Shown piece after piece: positions 63,201 through 64,000 of a stretch of DNA of 64,000 nucleotides. This stretch comes from Azoarcus indigens. Its GTDB lineage: Bacteria > Pseudomonadota > Gammaproteobacteria > Burkholderiales > Rhodocyclaceae. Location: positions 124,001-188,000 of the forward strand of contig NZ_SNVV01000003.1 of assembly GCF_004361735.1 (NCBI RefSeq). The letters are read 5' to 3'. Numbering within the stretch: the stretch's first letter is position 1; each line of letters opens with the position of its first letter. A model generated the notes under the pieces. The model did no database searches and was not told the origin of the DNA. It worked only from the letters and a program-made list of their open reading frames with translations. The position numbers and the translations under genes are program-made.

Positions 63201-64000
63201 ATCTCGCCACCACCGCCTTGCTGGGCGTGGACTTCACCTCCGCACCGCGCAAGCGCAAGCCCATTACCGTCGCCCACGGTCATGTTGTCGGCAAGACCCT
63301 GCTACAGTTGGACGGTTTCGAGCATTTTCCCGACTGGACCGGTTTCGAGGCCCTGCTCGCCCGCCCCGGCCCCTGGGTGGGCGGCTTCGACTTCCCCTTC
63401 GGCCTGCCGCGCGAAGCAGTGTCCGACCTCGGCTGGCCGGAGACCTGGCCGGCGCTGCTGGGCCATTGCCAGGCACTGGGCAGGGCCGCCTTCCGCCAGG
63501 CGCTGGACCGCTACCGCGAAAGCCGCCCCGCCGGGCGTCGCTACGCGCATAGAGCGACCGACATGGCCGCTGTCTCCCACAGTTCGCTGAAGCTGGTCAA
63601 TCCACCGGTCGGACTGATGTTCCTCGAAGGCGCGCCGCGCTTGTTCGCCGCCGGCCTCAGCATGCCGGGGCTGCATGCGGGCGATCCGCGACGGATAGCG
63701 CTGGAGGCCTATCCCGGCCTGCTTGCCCGTAGCATCAGCAGGGCGCCTTACAAGAGCGACGATCCGCGCAAACATTCACCTGCGCGGGAGGCCACCCGCC
63801 ACCTGATCGTCGAAGCGCTCGCCGCCGGCAGCCACCCGCTGCGCCTGCAACTGCGCGGCCAGGACGCCCTGCTCCGGCAGTTGGTTGGCAACGCCAGCGG
63901 CGACCTGCTCGACGCCGTGCTGGCGCTGACGGAGGCCGCCGCCTCCATGCTGGCCGGCCCACCCTCCTTCGGCCTGCCTGCGGAGATCGACCCGCTGGAA
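63197..64000 (+). CDS. DUF429 domain protein, 3' end beyond window
   Basis: 268 residues are visible. It begins with GTG at 63197 overlapping the deacetylase stop (GTGA). The sequence LLGVDFTSAPRKRKPITVAHG, FDFPFGLPREAVSDLGWP and LEAYPGLLARSI fits the DUF429 family, an RNase H-like fold whose function is not known. The C-terminus lies beyond the right edge. Confidence 0.85.
   Translation, partial: MNLATTALLGVDFTSAPRKRKPITVAHGHVVGKTLLQLDGFEHFPDWTGFEALLARPGPWVGGFDFPFGLPREAVSDLGWPETWPALLGHCQALGRAAFRQALDRYRESRPAGRRYAHRATDMAAVSHSSLKLVNPPVGLMFLEGAPRLFAAGLSMPGLHAGDPRRIALEAYPGLLARSISRAPYKSDDPRKHSPAREATRHLIVEALAAGSHPLRLQLRGQDALLRQLVGNASGDLLDAVLALTEAAASMLAGPPSFGLPAEIDPLE

Overview
The window is chromosomal DNA of a high-G+C betaproteobacterium. 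It most resembles the Rhodocyclales (Azoarcus/Thauera/Zoogloea relatives). This is inferred from gene order and protein similarity, because no 16S gene is present. Almost every base is coding. I see no insertion sequence, prophage or CRISPR array.

Layout. 1-5.4 kb: the 5' part of an isovaleryl-CoA dehydrogenase gene (it runs off the left edge) divergent from an AraC-type regulator, an HPP-CBS membrane protein, and a DUF2214/DoxX membrane-protein pair divergent from a TetR regulator with two well-formed operators. 5.4-6.3 kb: a gene-poor stretch holding the decayed remains of a PhnD/TtrS-like periplasmic sensor domain. 6.3-21 kb: one uninterrupted minus-strand run, read from the right as rpoE-rseA-rseB-rseC-mucD-glutaredoxin, lepA-lepB-DUF4845-rnc-era-recO-pdxJ-acpS-nagZ-uvrC-pgsA, then tRNA-Gly, tRNA-Cys, tRNA-Gly. 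It couples envelope stress response, secretion, RNA processing, cofactor synthesis, cell-wall recycling and DNA repair, mostly through 4-base stop/start overlaps. 21.3-29.5 kb: nadB, facing ygfX and the fatty acid/phospholipid cluster yceD-rpmF-plsX-fabH-fabD-fabG-acpP-fabF. 29.5-39.8 kb: maf, a Rieske protein, a HAD phosphatase, rluC, rne, a low-molecular-weight phosphatase, uvrB, an aromatic aminotransferase and two identical tRNA-Asn genes.

40-55 kb: a 1535-residue CheB/CheR/PAS/histidine kinase/receiver protein, a Lon-like protease with a small unknown gene upstream, moaA, rmuC, an FtsX-type permease without an ATPase partner, a PAS-GGDEF diguanylate cyclase and an M20 amidohydrolase. 55.3-64 kb: a plus-strand cluster of a large transglutaminase-like/DUF2126 protein, a circularly permuted ATP-grasp/alpha-E protein, a second transglutaminase-like protein, a histone-deacetylase-family amidohydrolase and a DUF429 protein (cut by the right edge). 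This last cluster is the best candidate for a poorly understood peptide- or protein-modification system.

Regulatory features read directly from the sequence include the sigma-E-like and sigma-70 promoters of rpoE, consensus tRNA promoters, a near-leaderless yceD promoter, and several intrinsic terminators inside apparent operons (upstream of lepA, between rpmF and plsX, at the fabG/acpP boundary, before lon, and inside the transglutaminase cluster). The terminators suggest that steady-state levels of adjacent genes are tuned by attenuation.
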